From Curtobacterium sp. VKM Ac-1376 (GTDB lineage: Bacteria; Actinomycetota; Actinomycetes; Actinomycetales; Microbacteriaceae), in assembly GCF_015351025.1 (NCBI RefSeq), contig NZ_JADKRV010000004.1:1-64000 (forward strand): a stretch of DNA of 64,000 nucleotides, written 5' to 3'. Of this stretch, positions 62,965 to 64,000 are shown piece by piece. Numbering within the stretch: position 1 is the first letter of the stretch; each line of letters begins with the position of its first letter. The notes beneath the pieces are model-generated. The model had not been told where the DNA came from, did not search any database, and worked only from the letters and a program-made list of their open reading frames with translations. A program made the translations under genes and the position numbers.

Positions 62965-63618
62965 TCACTTACCCTTCACGGCGGTGCGGACGAAGACGGA
63001 GCGACCGCGAGCACCGGGGACGGCGCCCTTGACGAGCAGCAGACCCTTCTCGGCGTCGACGGCGTGCACCGTGAGGTTGAGGACGGTGACGCGCTCGCCA
63101 CCCATACGACCTGCCATGCGCATGCCCTTGAAGACACGCGACGGGGTCGAGGAAGCACCGATCGAGCCGGGCTTGCGGTGGTTGCGGTGCGCACCGTGCG
63201 AGGCACCGACGCCGTGGAAGCCGTGACGCTTCATGACACCGGCGAAGCCCTTGCCCTTGGACGTGCCGACGACGTCGACCTTCTGGCCCGCCTCGAACGT
63301 GTCGACGGTGAGCTCCTGGCCGAGTGCGTACTCAGCAGCGTCCGCGGTGCGGATCTCGGTGAGGGTACGGCGCGGGGTGACCCCGGCGGCCTCGAAGTGA
63401 CCGGCAGCAGGCTTGTTGACCTTGCGCGGGTCGATCGCACCGGCGGCGATCTGGATGGCCTCGTAGCCATCGCGCTCGACGTTGCGGATCTGGGTGACCA
63501 CGTTCGGGCCGACCTCGATCACGGTGACGGGGATGAACTTGTTGTTCTCGTCCCACACCTGCGTCATGCCGAGCTTCTTGCCGAGGAGGCCCTTGACGGT
63601 CTTGAGTGAATTCGCCAT
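62965..63618 (-). CDS. rplC: 50S ribosomal protein L3
   Basis: Early-assembly protein reaching the peptidyl transferase centre, 217 residues: [40 protein letters not shown] and [20 protein letters not shown] then [14 protein letters not shown]. It follows rpsJ by 13 nt. Confidence 0.98.
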   Translation of the reverse strand: MANSLKTVKGLLGKKLGMTQVWDENNKFIPVTVIEVGPNVVTQIRNVERDGYEAIQIAAGAIDPRKVNKPAAGHFEAAGVTPRRTLTEIRTADAAEYALGQELTVDTFEAGQKVDVVGTSKGKGFAGVMKRHGFHGVGASHGAHRNHRKPGSIGASSTPSRVFKGMRMAGRMGGERVTVLNLTVHAVDAEKGLLLVKGAVPGARGRSVFVRTAVKGK

Positions 63619-63631
63619 CAGTTCAGCCCCC

Positions 63632-63940
63632 TTACAGCTTGATCTCGATGTTGACGTCCGCCGGCAGGTCGAGTCGCATGAGCGAGTCGACGGCCTTCGG
63701 CGTCGGGTCGACGATGTCGATGACCCGCTTGTGCGTGCGCTTCTCGAAGTGCTCGCGCGAGTCCTTGTACTTGTGAGGGGAACGGATCACTGCGATCACG
63801 TTCTTCTCGGTGGGGAGCGGCACCGGGCCGACCACGGTTGCACCGGCACGGGTCACCGTGTCGACGATCTTCCGGGCCGACGTGTCGATGACCTCGTGGT
63901 CATACGACTTGAGCCGGATGCGGATCTTCTGTCCCGCCAT
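63632..63940 (-). CDS. rpsJ: 30S ribosomal protein S10
   Basis: Head protein of the 30S and, as NusE, a partner of NusB and NusG in antitermination. The standard 102-residue protein: [40 protein letters not shown] and [20 protein letters not shown]. It is the first gene of the S10 operon. An AGAGGACAAG site lies upstream. The promoter and the neighbouring gene (often tuf) lie beyond the window edge. Confidence 0.98.
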   Translation of the reverse strand: MAGQKIRIRLKSYDHEVIDTSARKIVDTVTRAGATVVGPVPLPTEKNVIAVIRSPHKYKDSREHFEKRTHKRVIDIVDPTPKAVDSLMRLDLPADVNIEIKL

Positions 63941-64000
63941 GTGTCTCTTGTCCTCTCTGCGCCGCGCACCCTCTGGCCGCCTGACGCCGCTCGGTTCCGC

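Overview
The window is a high-GC, gene-dense stretch of an actinobacterial chromosome. The order of the ribosomal-protein operons, GTG starts, TANNNT -10 boxes placed directly before start codons, GuaB3, DUF817, DUF3817 and THUMP-like methyltransferase genes, and acidic or Arg/Gly-rich tails on several ribosomal proteins all point to Microbacteriaceae. A Curtobacterium-like genus is my best guess, from gene content only. No rRNA, tRNA, IS element, prophage or CRISPR array was seen.

Layout. 1-9.4 kb: a membrane protein, a glycerophosphodiesterase, a DUF817 protein, a Bax-inhibitor-1 protein, guaA with a DUF3817 partner, SURF1, and a two-gene K+/H+ antiporter with its TrkA-C subunit. 9.6-19.1 kb: glpD, guaB3, a four-gene branched-chain amino acid ABC transporter whose LivH carries an extra extracytoplasmic domain, and guaB. 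19.1-25.8 kb: a decayed gene patch, an SDR oxidoreductase, the lipoprotein binding protein that probably serves the Liv transporter, rarD, a CIRCE-controlled groES, a methyltransferase and a DUF4190 protein. 25.9-33.2 kb: a tightly overlapped operon glmS-acpS-alr-alr-tsaE-tsaB-rimI-tsaD, mixing cell-wall precursor supply with the t6A tRNA pathway. 33.3-40.7 kb: gpx, coaA, glmM, rpsI-rplM and a large secreted ExeM/NucH-type nuclease ending in a sortase-like signal.

40.7-43.1 kb is the one clearly accessory-looking segment. It encodes a small secreted, cysteine-free, Trp-rich cationic peptide precursor, followed by an intercistronic hairpin and an ABC ATPase, a permease and a small membrane protein. 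This is the architecture of a bacteriocin with a self-immunity transporter. It is the best candidate here for something undescribed. Next to it lie a truA-like 3' gene remnant and a frameshifted metallo-beta-lactamase-fold gene.

44.0-64.0 kb: truA, a FUSC-family exporter, then, read on the minus strand, the S10-spc-alpha ribosomal superoperon from rpsJ to rplQ with secY, adk, map, infA, rpmJ and rpoA. A LytR-CpsA-Psr gene on the opposite strand separates map from infA. S14 and S4 genes are missing from their usual places, and structured gaps occupy both positions.

Two regulatory themes recur. At least twelve genes show a TANNNT box 6-7 nt before the start codon, so leaderless transcripts are predicted. 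Intergenic ends of genes carry dispersed palindromes built on GGCCTCCAGGCC-like and CGAGACGCCGCC-like cores.
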